Shown one piece after another: positions 1 through 6,844 of a stretch of 15,431 bases of DNA (positions within the stretch are counted from its first letter, which is position 1; each line of letters begins with the position of its first letter). The stretch is taken from positions 1 through 15,431 of the forward strand of contig PGTJ01000028.1 in assembly GCA_002794515.1 (NCBI GenBank), written 5' to 3'. The notes under the pieces were generated by a model. The model had not been told where the DNA came from. It ran no database searches and saw only the letters and a program-made list of their open reading frames with translations. The position numbers and the translations under genes were made by a program. Origin of the DNA: Phototrophicales bacterium. GTDB lineage: Bacteria; Chloroflexota; Anaerolineae; Aggregatilineales; Phototrophicaceae.

Positions 1-59
1 ACACAAATGTGGGGATATGATTAAAAATGAATTGAGAAAGCATTGAGGATTTTATTCAC

Positions 60-1214
60 TCATGGCATTATCCGCCCCAGATAAATCACCCGATGCCCTG
101 CTTCTTGTGCTTCGTATATCAATTGCCATTCACCACTTTGCTTCATGGTTATCACAAATTCTGCCAGCGATTTTTTCTGATTTCGCAAATTATCCACTTT
201 CTGGTTATCATACGCGCTGACCTTTAACTCATCCCCTAAATCCTCAATGCGGGTGATGCGTATCTTATCGGGCAACTGTGTATGATGCTCTGGTGAGATG
301 TGTTCGGGTGAAATGGCTTGCCCATTTCGTCCTAAGATAAAGATGATTTTAGTCGGGCTTGTCTGTGTCACCAGGTGTATCCAACCATCGGCGATAGCCT
401 GTGTTAATAGATGTTGGATATTGCCGATTTGTCGCTTGCTTGCACCATTTTCGATGATTTCGATGAATTGGCTATTCCCCTCATGTTGAAGGATGCGTTG
501 TTCACCTCCAATCATGATGATATGGCGTTCATAGGTGTCTGTTGGTGTGATGTGCGCCGATGTTTGGTCATGTTTAGATTCCGAAACAGAGAGGGACGGT
601 TCAGACGGATGCGTAATTGTTGGCATAGATGTGACTTGTGAGCGAACCGGTATCCAATTTGGATTATTCACGGGTGATTTGCGCCGTTGGAAATAATTGA
701 CCACCCCTTCAGCATCACCTGTGCCATAAGTTTGTTGCCAACCTTGTGTTTTCATCTGTGCCAATATATCTCCATGTGAGATGCCACGCATGAGGTCGGT
801 TTTGCGATGCGATTGTTTATCATAAAATTCGATGACAAACGCCTCATCTTTACCCCGATAAAACAGCAGATAAGCATATTCCATACCATCTTGCATATGG
901 GCTTTATCCATCGGTCCGATGATGCGCGGTTGTGATGGGTTAGTTATTGGTTTTGGGCGTTCATAATGGATTACCTTGTAAATCCCGCCACGTACCAGAT
1001 ATTGATGCACAATTTTCCACCCCTCTTGTGCCAATTCCTGCTGAATAGCCTCGCCTCGGTCTTTGAGTTCAAGCTGTTTAAGGTTTTTTTGGGTACGATG
1101 ATAAAACACGATGTATCCATGATAGGGTATGCCATCGAGGTCGAGATTTAACACACAATATTCTTTATTGGGGTCGCATAAATGTCGATTGTTCAGGTCT
1201 ATATAGTCTGTCAT
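60..1214 (-). CDS. Unrecognised protein of four related ~70-residue units
   Basis: I do not recognise a named family. The 384-residue product starts best at the ATG at 1214, which has a GAGG element about nine bases upstream; an in-frame ATG at 1262 would only add a basic, poorly protein-like leader. Four units are visible, at about residues 18-87, 110-178, 230-295 and 315-382. Each has a hydrophobic beta-like opening, a helix-like stretch ending in Gly-Trp (GW, or GEW in the last unit), then about 15 residues and a closing strand of the type V-x-Y/F-x-x-R (HYERP, YFQRR, FILGR, IYLGR). Units 2 and 3 are joined by a Ser/Thr/Pro-rich, probably disordered linker (about 179-229). There is no signal peptide or membrane segment, so it is probably cytoplasmic. 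It is divergent from ada. The function is unknown; the repeated fold suggests a binding or scaffold role, which is inference. Confidence 0.7.
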   Translation of the reverse strand: MTDYIDLNNRHLCDPNKEYCVLNLDLDGIPYHGYIVFYHRTQKNLKQLELKDRGEAIQQELAQEGWKIVHQYLVRGGIYKVIHYERPKPITNPSQPRIIGPMDKAHMQDGMEYAYLLFYRGKDEAFVIEFYDKQSHRKTDLMRGISHGDILAQMKTQGWQQTYGTGDAEGVVNYFQRRKSPVNNPNWIPVRSQVTSMPTITHPSEPSLSVSESKHDQTSAHITPTDTYERHIIMIGGEQRILQHEGNSQFIEIIENGASKRQIGNIQHLLTQAIADGWIHLVTQTSPTKIIFILGRNGQAISPEHISPEHHTQLPDKIRITRIEDLGDELKVSAYDNQKVDNLRNQKKSLAEFVITMKQSGEWQLIYEAQEAGHRVIYLGRIMP

Positions 1215-1280
1215 CACAAGTCGCCTCGTGGATATTGAACGATACGCTTGTTTATATATCAAATCGGATATTGATGCAAA

Positions 1281-1342
1281 AATTTGACGCGCAAGAATGT
1301 GATAGTCTTCTATTCCGATATGGCATACGATCAGCTTATAAT
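1281..1342 (+). promoter_or_regulatory. Probable ada promoter with an Ada-box-like site
   Basis: A perfect -10 hexamer TATAAT lies at 1337-1342, and no good -35 is present at the right distance (TCCGAT at 1314-1319), as expected for an activator-dependent promoter. About 45-55 bases further upstream, AATTTGACGCGCAAG (1281-1295) resembles the E. coli Ada operator (AAT, six bases, GCAA), but with a spacer of seven instead of six. The position relative to the -10 is similar to that in E. coli. The -10 is well supported; the operator is a guess. Confidence 0.4.
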
Positions 1343-1363
1343 GATAGATAAAGGATGCACACG

Positions 1364-2497
1364 ATGAACGAACAAGCCTATTGGGAAGCCGTCCAAAACC
1401 GCGATTCTGCCTATGACAAGCAATTTGTATATGCCGTCAAAACCACGGGGATATTCTGCCGTCCGACCTGCCCATCACGCCGTCCGTTTCGGGGACATGT
1501 CGAATTTTTTGCGACTGCCGATGATGCCCAACACGCAGGCTACCGTCCATGTCAACGGTGTCATCCCACGTTGGATACTATCCCAGACCCGCATAGCGAT
1601 GTGGTGATGGCGATATGTCGCTATTTAGAAACCGACCACGACCACATCCCCACATTGGATGAATTGGGCGACCAATTTTCTATGAGTCCGTATCATCTGC
1701 AACGGGTATTCAAGCGCATCGTGGGCATATCGCCCCGCCAATATGCCGACAGCTATCGGCAAGGACGATTGAAAACGGCGCTCAAAGCGGGCATATCCGC
1801 CACCGATGCCGTGTATGATGCGGGCTATAGCGCCAGCAGTCAGGTGTATTCGGGCGATATTTTGGGCATGACACCCATCACGTATCGCACGGGCGGTGAA
1901 GCTATCACCATCACCTATACCATTGTGCCGTGTTCGCTGGGGTATCTGATGGTCGCCATGACCCTGCGTGGCGTGTGTAAAATTAGTTTGGGTGATAGCG
2001 AAGATGACCTGAATGCCGATTTAATCGGCGAATTTCCACAGGCAGATATCACCCGTGATGACGATCGGCTCATGCCATTCATCACGCCGATAATCGCTTA
2101 TTTAGATGGTCATCACACACATCTCAACTTGCCACTCGATATTAGCGCCACCAGCTTTCAGCGCCGTGTGTGGGAAATTTTGCGTCAAATTCCGTATGGC
2201 GAAACACGCTCATATGATCAGATTGCCATGCTATTGGGGCAACCCACCGCCAGTCGCGCCGTAGCGCGGGCATGTGCCACCAATCCAGTGGCATTAGCCA
2301 TTCCGTGTCATCGGGTGGTGCGGAAAAATGGCGATTTAGCGGGGTATCGCTGGGGCATTCAGCGCAAGCGGGTCATTTTGCAAATCGAACATGAATGCAT
2401 ATCCAATACATCATGTGCCTGTGGAACGTGTCATCATGTGTCTAAAACAGATAGCAGTATCCGATTAAATTCGTCTGGTGCTTCTTCAAATGGCTGA
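1364..2497 (+). CDS. ada: Ada: O6-methylguanine-DNA methyltransferase and AraC-type regulator
   Basis: This is a suicide DNA repair protein that takes methyl groups from O6-methylguanine/O4-methylthymine and from phosphotriesters and then activates the adaptive response. The ATG at 1364 is preferred over one at 1355 because AAGG (1351-1354) lies nine bases upstream of it and directly abuts the earlier ATG. With this start (377 aa), the N-terminal zinc domain has the four cysteines C32, C36, C63 and C66 (FCRPTC and RPCQRC). An AraC-type helix-turn-helix follows at about 80-180, and then the methyltransferase with the active-site motif PCHRV (C315). The C-terminus is longer than in typical Ada (about 355 aa): the last 20-30 residues, rich in Cys and Ser, are partly read through the opposite-strand hydrolase gene, overlapping its 3' end by 64 bases. 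All catalytic residues are present, so it should be functional. Confidence 0.95.
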   Translation: MNEQAYWEAVQNRDSAYDKQFVYAVKTTGIFCRPTCPSRRPFRGHVEFFATADDAQHAGYRPCQRCHPTLDTIPDPHSDVVMAICRYLETDHDHIPTLDELGDQFSMSPYHLQRVFKRIVGISPRQYADSYRQGRLKTALKAGISATDAVYDAGYSASSQVYSGDILGMTPITYRTGGEAITITYTIVPCSLGYLMVAMTLRGVCKISLGDSEDDLNADLIGEFPQADITRDDDRLMPFITPIIAYLDGHHTHLNLPLDISATSFQRRVWEILRQIPYGETRSYDQIAMLLGQPTASRAVARACATNPVALAIPCHRVVRKNGDLAGYRWGIQRKRVILQIEHECISNTSCACGTCHHVSKTDSSIRLNSSGASSNG

Positions 2498-3390
2498 TGA
2501 CCTGTGTTGGTGATAATCATCAATCGGCTATTGGGGATGAGCGAAGTGAGCGCTTTGCCATCCGCAATCGGCGTGACGGTATCTTGATCACCCCAAATCA
2601 ACACGGTATTGGCTTGGATGGTGGCGATCGCCTCGCGGGATAAGGTATTTCCTGCGCTATCGCGTGTTAGCCCCAATAAGCCAATATCCCAATTGGGGGT
2701 TTGGAATGCTCGCCAATACGCATCATAATCGGCTGAGGTGAGGAAAGACGCATTCACATAAAACGAGGCAAGGCTATTTTCTAATTGTTCACGGGTGAAA
2801 ACCCGTTGTAAAATAACCCGTCCCCAACGCCATATCGGCGGAAAGCGCAATAATGCCCCAACAAATGGGGGTGGACCGCCTGTGAGTAATGCCGCATCCA
2901 CCAGCACCAATTTGGTTATCCGTTCTGGATGACGAATGGCAAAATGTCCCAATACATTCGCGCCTGCGCTATGCCCAACCATGACCGCCGTATCGATATT
3001 CAGCGCATCCATTAATTCGGCGGTCAAATCGGCTTGATTGCTCACACTGTAATTGAACGAGTCGGGCTTATCGGATAATCCAAAGCCCGGTCGATCGAAG
3101 GCGATCACCCGATAACCTGCATCAGCAAGCACATCAGCATTATAACGCCATGTCTCGGTTGAACCAAATAAGCCATGAACCAGTATCACCACAGGCGAAG
3201 TACTATCACCTTTATCTTCATAATAGATAGCCACATTCTGTATGGTGATGAATGCACCATCTGGGTCGTTGACCAACATCTTGGCATCTATCCCCGTCTC
3301 GCTGATGGGGATGATAAACGGGATGAGCATCGCAACAACCAATAAAACCAATAATCCACCCAATAACCAACGCAACCATTTTTTCATCAT
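2434..3390 (-). CDS. Membrane-anchored alpha/beta hydrolase
   Basis: This 318-residue protein has a single hydrophobic segment (about 8-29) after a KK-W-R start, so it is an N-terminally anchored or secreted enzyme with its catalytic domain outside the cytoplasm. The fold is shown by the oxyanion motif HGLFGS (72-77), the nucleophile elbow GHSAG (S141), the acid in GDQD (D270) and the base in TGHQP (H298). These form a complete catalytic triad of the class I epoxide-hydrolase/haloalkane-dehalogenase/esterase superfamily; the substrate cannot be told. Two Met codons open the frame (3390 and 3387). A GAGG at 3395-3398 is four bases from the first and seven from the second, so the second may be the real start. 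Its 3' end overlaps ada tail to tail by 64 bases. Its promoter lies just outside the left copy of the 86-bp repeat. Confidence 0.88.
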   Translation of the reverse strand: MMKKWLRWLLGGLLVLLVVAMLIPFIIPISETGIDAKMLVNDPDGAFITIQNVAIYYEDKGDSTSPVVILVHGLFGSTETWRYNADVLADAGYRVIAFDRPGFGLSDKPDSFNYSVSNQADLTAELMDALNIDTAVMVGHSAGANVLGHFAIRHPERITKLVLVDAALLTGGPPPFVGALLRFPPIWRWGRVILQRVFTREQLENSLASFYVNASFLTSADYDAYWRAFQTPNWDIGLLGLTRDSAGNTLSREAIATIQANTVLIWGDQDTVTPIADGKALTSLIPNSRLMIITNTGHQPFEEAPDEFNRILLSVLDT

Positions 3391-3421
3391 ATTGCCTCAT
3401 GTATATAAATCGTCTGCGGTG

Positions 3422-3449
3422 ATTATAAAATGCCGATGCAAAAATGCAA
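3422..3449 (-). promoter_or_regulatory. Predicted promoter of the hydrolase gene
   Basis: On the minus strand a perfect -10 TATAAT (3427-3422) follows a weak -35 TTGCAT (3449-3444) after 16 bases. It would start transcription about 25 bases before the hydrolase ATG. The site ends four bases from the left copy of the direct repeat, so the insertion left it intact. Confidence 0.45.
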
Positions 3450-3464
3450 TTCGCACATCAGATT

Positions 3465-3493
3465 AAACAGACCTCGCATAGAGGTCTGTTTTT
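3465..3493 (+). terminator. Duplicated hairpin terminator (left copy)
   Basis: An 11-bp perfect stem AAACAGACCTC / GAGGTCTGTTT with the loop GCATA is followed by five T on the plus strand. On the minus strand the U tract is shorter. Here it lies between the divergent hydrolase and NACHT-gene promoters, where it may insulate them. It has no upstream gene of its own, which fits its being a duplication by-product. Confidence 0.85.
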
Positions 3494-3505
3494 GGTGATA
3501 AGCTA

Positions 3506-3538
3506 TTATTTCGGCGACATGCGAATAGCACCATCCAA
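3506..3538 (-). pseudogene. Duplicated 3' end of the SDR gene
   Basis: Read on the minus strand this encodes the residues LDGAIRMSPK and the stop, exactly the C-terminus of the SDR gene at 7917-8684. Upstream of it (3539 onward) there is no further similarity to SDR. It is a target-site remnant, not a gene. Confidence 0.9.
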
Positions 3539-3570
3539 TATAAAGCCACACCACACATCGGCAGGCACTC

Positions 3571-3617
3571 GCCAATAAACGTTTTTGGTTGCCAATAAAT
3601 AGGGAATAGGTTATGAT
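3571..3617 (+). promoter_or_regulatory. Promoter of the NACHT gene, with a twin direct repeat
   Basis: The -35 TTGCCA (3589-3594) and -10 TATGAT (3612-3617) are each one base off consensus with an ideal spacing of 17, giving a leader of about 38 bases before the ATG at 3662. The nonamer GCCAATAAA occurs at 3571-3579 and again at 3591-3599, 20 bases apart; the second copy overlaps the -35. This might be a regulator site, but no regulator is encoded in the island. Confidence 0.55.
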
Positions 3618-3661
3618 TTGGGCAAATAACTTTGACAAAACCACTATTTAGGGAGCTCATT

Positions 3662-6600
3662 ATGCCAGATAATTTTAAGATTCGTACCGACGTGTTCATC
3701 AGCAGTACCAGCATTGATTTACCAGACCATCGAGAAGCCGTATTCAAGACCCTCATCGGACTTGGCTTATTCCCTATTGGCATGGAGACGTGGCCCAAGA
3801 CGGGCGAAAATCCCGTAGACAAATGCAAGCGCATGATAGACGAATCCGAAATTTATATCGGCATTTATGCCTATCGCTATGGTTGGCAACCTGATGGGTA
3901 TGGTGGCAAAAGCATCACCGAACTCGAATACGATTGGGCGGGCGAAAAAGGTATCCCACGCCTATGCTTCATCATGTTGGATAAGCATCCTTGGCCCAGT
4001 GACAGTGAACACCGTGAACAAGACAAAGACAAACAAACAAAACTAGATGCGTTCAAAGCACGGGTCAAAGCCGATGAAGTCGGTTTTTTCACCACACCAG
4101 ATGACCTCGCCAGACAGGTTGCCATTGCTTTAGCAAGTGTGGTTCAGGTCGAACCGAACCTCGCACCCTATCATAATTGGCTACATAAACAAAGCCATAA
4201 AAGTGGCTTATTAAACGTGTTACAAGCCAGAGATGCCACCAATAGCGATGTGAAAAGTGTCGATATTGAAGATGTGTATACCCCACTTTTGTTGCATCAT
4301 CAAGTAGAACGCCATGACGATGGTTCACCTGTCCTACCAGACCGCGCACTCGGTGAAACTGACCGAGAAAAACGCGATTTATCCCCACTCAGCGCATTAG
4401 AAGCCACCAATGCCTATTCGCGCCTTGTGATGTTGGGCGACCCTGGTTGTGGCAAATCTACTTTCGTCAATTATTTGGCATTGTGCATGACCGGGCATTT
4501 TTTATCGCCAGACGCAGGTTGGTTAGACCGATTACGCGCAGATGGTTGGAGACATAGCGCATACGTGCCTTTGCGGATTATCTTGCGTGATTTTGCCGCC
4601 TTTGCCAACGATACTACAATTGATACTTTCATCAAGCACATCACCCAAGAATTATCAGGTTGGGGTATGGGTGAGAACATCGTCAAAGGCATTTTGCATC
4701 ATTTAGAAAAGGGTGATGTGTTGGTCATGTTTGATGGGCTGGATGAAGTGCCACCAGACAAGCGCGAATTGGTGCGTGATGCCATCCACAACATCATCGA
4801 GCGCTACCATGCCAACAATCGCTACATCATCACCTGTCGCATCCTCAGTTATGCTCAACCCGAATGGCAATTGCGCGGGATGGATGCCGTTGAGACCTTT
4901 GCGCCATTTAACCAAGACCAAATCGTGCATTTCGTCAACGCATGGTATAACGCCCTCATCACCATGCGCGATATAGACACCCACACCGCCCAAGCCCGTG
5001 TTGACGACCTTATCAGAGGGCTCAAGGTACCTGCTCTACGCGATATTGCGGGCAATCCCATGCTCCTCACGGTGATGGCGATTGTGCATAACCACACAGG
5101 GACGCTCCCGCGTGAGAGCGCCAGATTGTATCATGAGTGTGTCGAATTGCTCATCGAAAAATGGCGACCGCGCGATTTTATCACCCTACGCGAAAAGATG
5201 AAATTCACTAACGATGGCTTGCTCTATGAGATGATTTGGCAAATTGCCTACACTGCCCATAACGAACATGCCGAGCGTGCAGGTGTTGCCGATATTACCC
5301 AGACCGAAATTATTGCCATTGTCGAGAACTATGTTAAAGGCGACTGGAACTTGGCACGCGAATTTTGCGATTATGTCGAAAGTCGTGCGGGGTTACTGGT
5401 GGGGCGCGGGAGCATGGGTGCAAAACGCATCTTTACTTTTCCACACCGCACTTTTCAAGAATTTCTGGCTGCCTGTTATGTGGCGAATATTGGACCAATG
5501 GAAGAACTCGCGCCCGATTTGGCAAAACGTGGCACAGGGTGGCGCGAGGTGTTGTTGTTGGCAACGGGTTATTTGGTATTCGTCAAAAACAGCACCCGCC
5601 AGGCGTTGTACGGGATTCGGGCAATCTTAGAAAGCCTCACTTTCGAGACCGATGCCGATTGGCGGGCAGTGTGGCTGGCGGGCGAAATGCTGGAAAAAGT
5701 GGGCGTGGATAATGCCCTTTCACCCAACACGGCAAATGTTGGCAAAGTGGTCATCAAAGACACCAAAAACTTGCTCGTCCAGCTCATCGAAGGCGGACAC
5801 CTGCCCCCAGTGGAGCGGGCGGGTGCAGGGCGAATTTTGAGCATCCTCGGCGACCCACGCAAAGGTGTGGGCATTAATCCAGACAACGGACTACCCGACA
5901 TTGTGTGGTGTCATGTGCCTGCGGGCGCGTTTATAATGGGCAGTGATGACCACCGTGATGACGAAAAGCCAGCCCACACCGTAAACCTGCCCGACTTTTA
6001 CATAAGCCGTTACTTGGTGACGTATGCCCAATATCAAGCCTTTGAAAACGCGCCCGATTTTGGCGATGATAAATGGTGGGACGGTTTTCCAGAGGATGAA
6101 AAACGTCGCCGTTATAACCAACGTTTTCAATATGCCAACCACCCACGCGAGAATGTGACGTGGTACATGGCGATGGCATTTTGTCGGTGGCTGACGCATC
6201 ATGTTGAACAAGCCCAATTGCCGATGCAGGTGTGGGATATGACGACCAAAACCTATCAGACTGTGCCATATCAGAAAATGAAAATCACGTTGCCTAGCGA
6301 GGCGGAATATGAAAAGGCGGCACGCGGGACGGATGGTCGAATATATCCGTATGGGAATAGATTCGATGCGACCAAAGGCAATACGGAAAAAACAGGCATC
6401 GGCATGACCAGCGCGGTGGGTTTATTCCCAGATGGCGAGTCGCCGTATGGCATATTGGATGCCAGTGGCAACCTGTGGACATGGACGCGCTCGAAGCCAG
6501 AAAGCTATGAATATAATAGTGACGATGGGCGAGAAGACGAAACAGGAACAGGTGTTTGTGTTGTGCGCGGGGGCGCTTGGCACGACTTTCAAGTCGATGC

Positions 6601-6682
6601 GCGCGCGTCGTTTCGCCTCAGGTTCAATCCAAACCTCTGGTTCCTCGATGTGGGTTTTTTTGTGGCGTGTCGTCCCTATTAA
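3662..6682 (+). CDS. NLR-like conflict protein: DUF4062, NACHT ATPase and FGE/C-type-lectin-fold domain
   Basis: The ATG at 3662 has AGGGAG six bases upstream and gives 1006 aa; a TTG at 3632 would add ten unlikely residues. Residues 8-110 are DUF4062 (RTDVFISSTSIDL, then YRYGW), a Rossmann-like, probable effector domain. A NACHT STAND ATPase follows: Walker A GDPGCGKST (259-267), Walker B MFDGLDE (356-362), an arginine-containing IITCR strand (about 389-393), and FTFPHRTFQEFLAA (591-604), as in NACHT C-terminal helical parts. Residues 748-1006 form a complete formylglycine-generating-enzyme (SUMF1) domain (VPAGAFIMGS, LPSEAEYEKAARG, VVRGGAW). The catalytic cysteines of true FGE are absent, so it should act as a ligand-binding C-type-lectin fold. 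By analogy with bacterial NLR defence proteins, the C-terminal domain senses an invader, NACHT oligomerises and DUF4062 responds; this is inference. The C-terminus resembles a DGR variable region (see the separate entry). Confidence 0.88.
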   Translation: MPDNFKIRTDVFISSTSIDLPDHREAVFKTLIGLGLFPIGMETWPKTGENPVDKCKRMIDESEIYIGIYAYRYGWQPDGYGGKSITELEYDWAGEKGIPRLCFIMLDKHPWPSDSEHREQDKDKQTKLDAFKARVKADEVGFFTTPDDLARQVAIALASVVQVEPNLAPYHNWLHKQSHKSGLLNVLQARDATNSDVKSVDIEDVYTPLLLHHQVERHDDGSPVLPDRALGETDREKRDLSPLSALEATNAYSRLVMLGDPGCGKSTFVNYLALCMTGHFLSPDAGWLDRLRADGWRHSAYVPLRIILRDFAAFANDTTIDTFIKHITQELSGWGMGENIVKGILHHLEKGDVLVMFDGLDEVPPDKRELVRDAIHNIIERYHANNRYIITCRILSYAQPEWQLRGMDAVETFAPFNQDQIVHFVNAWYNALITMRDIDTHTAQARVDDLIRGLKVPALRDIAGNPMLLTVMAIVHNHTGTLPRESARLYHECVELLIEKWRPRDFITLREKMKFTNDGLLYEMIWQIAYTAHNEHAERAGVADITQTEIIAIVENYVKGDWNLAREFCDYVESRAGLLVGRGSMGAKRIFTFPHRTFQEFLAACYVANIGPMEELAPDLAKRGTGWREVLLLATGYLVFVKNSTRQALYGIRAILESLTFETDADWRAVWLAGEMLEKVGVDNALSPNTANVGKVVIKDTKNLLVQLIEGGHLPPVERAGAGRILSILGDPRKGVGINPDNGLPDIVWCHVPAGAFIMGSDDHRDDEKPAHTVNLPDFYISRYLVTYAQYQAFENAPDFGDDKWWDGFPEDEKRRRYNQRFQYANHPRENVTWYMAMAFCRWLTHHVEQAQLPMQVWDMTTKTYQTVPYQKMKITLPSEAEYEKAARGTDGRIYPYGNRFDATKGNTEKTGIGMTSAVGLFPDGESPYGILDASGNLWTWTRSKPESYEYNSDDGREDETGTGVCVVRGGAWHDFQVDARASFRLRFNPNLWFLDVGFFVACRPY
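6578..6661 (+). other. Putative DGR variable region (VR) in the NACHT protein
   Basis: In FGE-type DGR targets the end of the protein has a fixed frame G-G-S/A-W, A-R-S-A-Y-R, N-P and GFRV, with asparagine-template positions between. Here that frame is kept (GGAW, ARASFR, NP, VGF) and the intervening residues are H974, D975, F976, V978, D979, L986, F988, L992, F994, L995 and D996. Their codons (CAC, GAC, TTT, GTC, GAT, CTC, TTC, CTC, TTC, CTC, GAT) are all reachable from AAC or AAT by changing only adenines; W993 (TGG) is reachable from AGG and F984 (TTT) from TAT. The following codons (6662-6679) would correspond to the invariant 3' end. Most third-base pyrimidines are forced by the amino acids; only V978 and the three Leu codons add independent weight. 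No template repeat or reverse transcriptase is present in the window. Confidence 0.5.
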
Positions 6683-6844
6683 TTTAATATGAACTCTGAT
6701 CTCTGAAAGGGCGCGAACGATTAAATCAATTTGCTCAATAGGGGTAAGATCACTATCTACCATTTCAACAGCTTGTTCAAATAGTCTTCCCCCGATAAAA
6801 TGGCGTAATAGCTTAGAAAGTGAAGAAATCAACAGATAACTCAT
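6683..6844 (-). other. Intergenic segment with a protein-like antisense frame
   Basis: There is no terminator or promoter I would defend in these 162 bases. On the minus strand, an ATG at 6844 opens a frame of about 53 residues with natural-looking sequence (such as LTPIEQIDLIVRALSE) before it runs on as antisense of the FGE domain at 6682. It has no ribosome site. It could be a remnant of a gene cut by the junction at the end of the NACHT gene, or chance. AT content jumps here compared with the NACHT gene. Confidence 0.25.

Larger units (their letters stand above)
3453..3538 (+). repeat. Left copy of the 86-bp direct repeat
   Basis: I compared it base by base with 7864-7949 and found it identical over 86 positions, with divergence on both sides (C against A before it, T against G after it). 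It contains the hairpin terminator and a copy of the last 33 bases of the SDR gene. Perfect identity suggests recent duplication. Confidence 0.95.

Noticed and set aside
1..59. Something in the first 59 bases
   Set aside because: There are no terminator, promoter or coding signs that I could defend; it is AT-rich spacer after the stop of the four-unit protein.
3632..3661. TTG start at 3632 for the NACHT gene, and TTGACA at 3632-3637 as its -35
   Set aside because: The ATG at 3662 has a strong ribosome site (AGGGAG, six bases), and the DUF4062 motif begins right after it. A -10 for that TTGACA would fall on the start codon; the promoter at 3589-3617 fits better.
3423..3834. Minus-strand open frames across the left repeat and the start of the NACHT gene
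   Set aside because: They are antisense or wrong-frame readings with no ribosome site or family features; only the 33-base SDR remnant is a meaningful minus-strand frame there.
6422..6682. Minus-strand frame under the FGE domain
   Set aside because: It is the complement of a conserved coding region. Only the part in 6683-6844 has any independent interest.
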